From contig JAZKGZ010000015.1 in assembly GCA_040385645.1 (NCBI GenBank), positions 1-64,000 on the forward strand: a DNA stretch of 64,000 bases. Direction: 5' to 3'. Made by a program: the position numbers and the translations under genes. Positions within the stretch are counted from its first letter, which is position 1; the number at the start of each line of letters is the position of its first letter. Shown here one piece after another: positions 62,864-64,000 of the stretch. The notes below the pieces were generated by a model, which made no database searches, had not been told where the DNA came from, and was given only the letters and a program-made list of their open reading frames with translations. This DNA comes from JANXSS01 sp040385645. GTDB taxonomy: Bacteria; Pseudomonadota; Gammaproteobacteria; Burkholderiales; Burkholderiaceae_D.

Positions 62864-64000
62864 ACATGGATTTCGTGAGCATGAACCTGGTGACAATGTT
62901 CTACCTAATCGCCTCGGTATGTTTCATCCAGGCCTTGAAGGGGCTGTCGCATCCTTCCACGGCGCGGCGCGGCAACACCTTCGGCATGAGCGGCATGGCC
63001 ATTGCAGCCGTCACGACGATCGTACTGATCGTCAAGCTCAAAGCCCAAAGCGCTGGTGGTGGCCTGGGCTTCGGTCTGGTGCTGCTCGGGCTGGTAGTGG
63101 GCGGCGGCATCGGTGCGTATCTTGCCAAAAGCGTAGAAATGACCAAAATGCCGGAACTGGTCGCAGCCATGCATTCGCTCATCGGCCTGGCTGCGGTCTG
63201 CATCGCTGTCGCCGTGGTGTCGGAGCCGTACCCGTTCAACATCGTCGATTCGTTCAACGCGCCCATTCCATTCGGTAACCGCATCGAACTATTCATCGGC
63301 ACCTTCGTCGGTGCCATCACGTTTTCCGGGTCGGTGATTGCCTTCGGCAAGCTCTCGGGCAAATACAAATTCCGCCTGTTCCAGGGTGCGCCGGTCAGCT
63401 TCAAAGGTCAGCATTTCCTGAACCTGGTGCTGGCGATCGCCATGCTAGGGCTGGGGCTGATTTTCTGCCTGGCACCGGGTGCCGAACCGGCCTGGCTGCC
63501 ATTCATCCTGATGACCATCATCGCATTCATTCTCGGCGTACTGATCATCATCCCGATCGGCGGTGCCGATATGCCGGTGGTGGTGTCGATGCTCAACAGC
63601 TACTCGGGCTGGGCGGCTGCCGGCATCGGTTTTTCCCTGAACAACTCGATGCTGATCATCGCCGGCTCGCTGGTCGGATCGAGCGGCGCGATTTTGTCCT
63701 ACATCATGTGCAAGGCGATGAACCGCTCGTTTTTCAATGTAATTCTGGGTGGTTTCGGTGGTGACACCGCCACCGCTGCCGGCGGCGCGCAAGCGGCACG
63801 GGCAGTCAAATCCGGCTCCGCCGACGATGCCGCTTTCCTGATGGGCAATGCCGAAACCGTGATCATCGTGCCCGGCTACGGCCTGGCGGTGGCACGTGCT
63901 CAGCACGCTTTAAAAGAATTGACGGAGAAGCTGACGCACAAGGGCGTGACGGTGAAATATGCGATTCATCCTGTGGCAGGGCGCATGCCGGGTCATATGA
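62860..64000 (+). CDS. pntB: NAD(P) transhydrogenase beta subunit (PntB), partial
   Basis: Open to the end of the window (380 codons seen of about 460). The N-terminal 260 residues are membrane helices (dIIb: TFGMSGMAIAAVTTIVLIVK, GGADMPVVVSMLNSYSGWAA), followed by the start of the NADP(H)-binding dIII domain (AETVIIVPGYGLAVARAQHA, then VKYAIHPVAGRMPGHM). The start is ATG 62860, overlapping the pntAB stop (ATGA). Confidence 0.96.
   Translation, partial: MNMDFVSMNLVTMFYLIASVCFIQALKGLSHPSTARRGNTFGMSGMAIAAVTTIVLIVKLKAQSAGGGLGFGLVLLGLVVGGGIGAYLAKSVEMTKMPELVAAMHSLIGLAAVCIAVAVVSEPYPFNIVDSFNAPIPFGNRIELFIGTFVGAITFSGSVIAFGKLSGKYKFRLFQGAPVSFKGQHFLNLVLAIAMLGLGLIFCLAPGAEPAWLPFILMTIIAFILGVLIIIPIGGADMPVVVSMLNSYSGWAAAGIGFSLNNSMLIIAGSLVGSSGAILSYIMCKAMNRSFFNVILGGFGGDTATAAGGAQAARAVKSGSADDAAFLMGNAETVIIVPGYGLAVARAQHALKELTEKLTHKGVTVKYAIHPVAGRMPGHM

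Overview
The window looks like a chromosomal segment of a betaproteobacterium of the order Burkholderiales, most like Oxalobacteraceae in gene content and order. This rests on gene order I know from that group (thiC-S-G-D-E, polA / DUF2782 / thrB, xseB-ispA-dxs, pilT-pilU / yggS / proC, ubiA-oxyR-recG, queA-tgt-yajC-secD-secF, purB / gst / mnmA, pntAA-AB-B), not on a database search. No rRNA, tRNA, CRISPR array or complete insertion sequence was recognised.

Layout. 1-2.2 kb is an accessory patch: a leftward gene for a HEPN-fold protein, an attI-like site, a decayed rightward integron-type integrase, and a VapBC toxin-antitoxin pair with a clear sigma70 promoter. 2.3-7.1 kb is a TPP-riboswitch-headed thiamin operon that lacks thiO. 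7.3-12.5 kb is a DNA repair block: a radical SAM protein and a UdgX-type glycosylase diverge from a UvrD-family helicase across a near-consensus LexA box. 12.5-26.7 kb mixes core genes (thrB, polA) with genes suggesting contact with eukaryotic hosts: a leucine-rich-repeat protein with a C-terminal F-box-like segment, a second large protein with a similar F-box-like segment near its N-terminus, and a leftward cluster holding a HrpB1/YscG-like type III secretion accessory protein.

27-36 kb carries isoprenoid synthesis (xseB-ispA-dxs), a universal stress protein, a cobalamin adenosyltransferase, and glcDEF followed closely by lrgAB, which suggests LrgAB moves glycolate or a related 2-hydroxy acid. 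36-39 kb is a rearranged patch: two diverged copies of a small Ala/Lys-rich secreted protein with matching terminators flank an AAA-type ATPase, and between them lies a chimeric scar made of a glutathione peroxidase fragment joined to an lrgB fragment. 39-64 kb is mostly housekeeping: a Cache protein with a chemoreceptor, gpx, pilTU, yggS-proC, ubiA, oxyR, recG, queA-tgt, the Sec accessory genes, yceI with a cytochrome b561, purB, gst, mnmA and a proton-translocating transhydrogenase operon cut by the window end.

Most likely to repay attention: the two F-box-like proteins with the nearby type III accessory gene, the eroded integron, the shared SOS box, the gpx/lrgB chimera around the ATPase, and the glycolate-LrgAB linkage.
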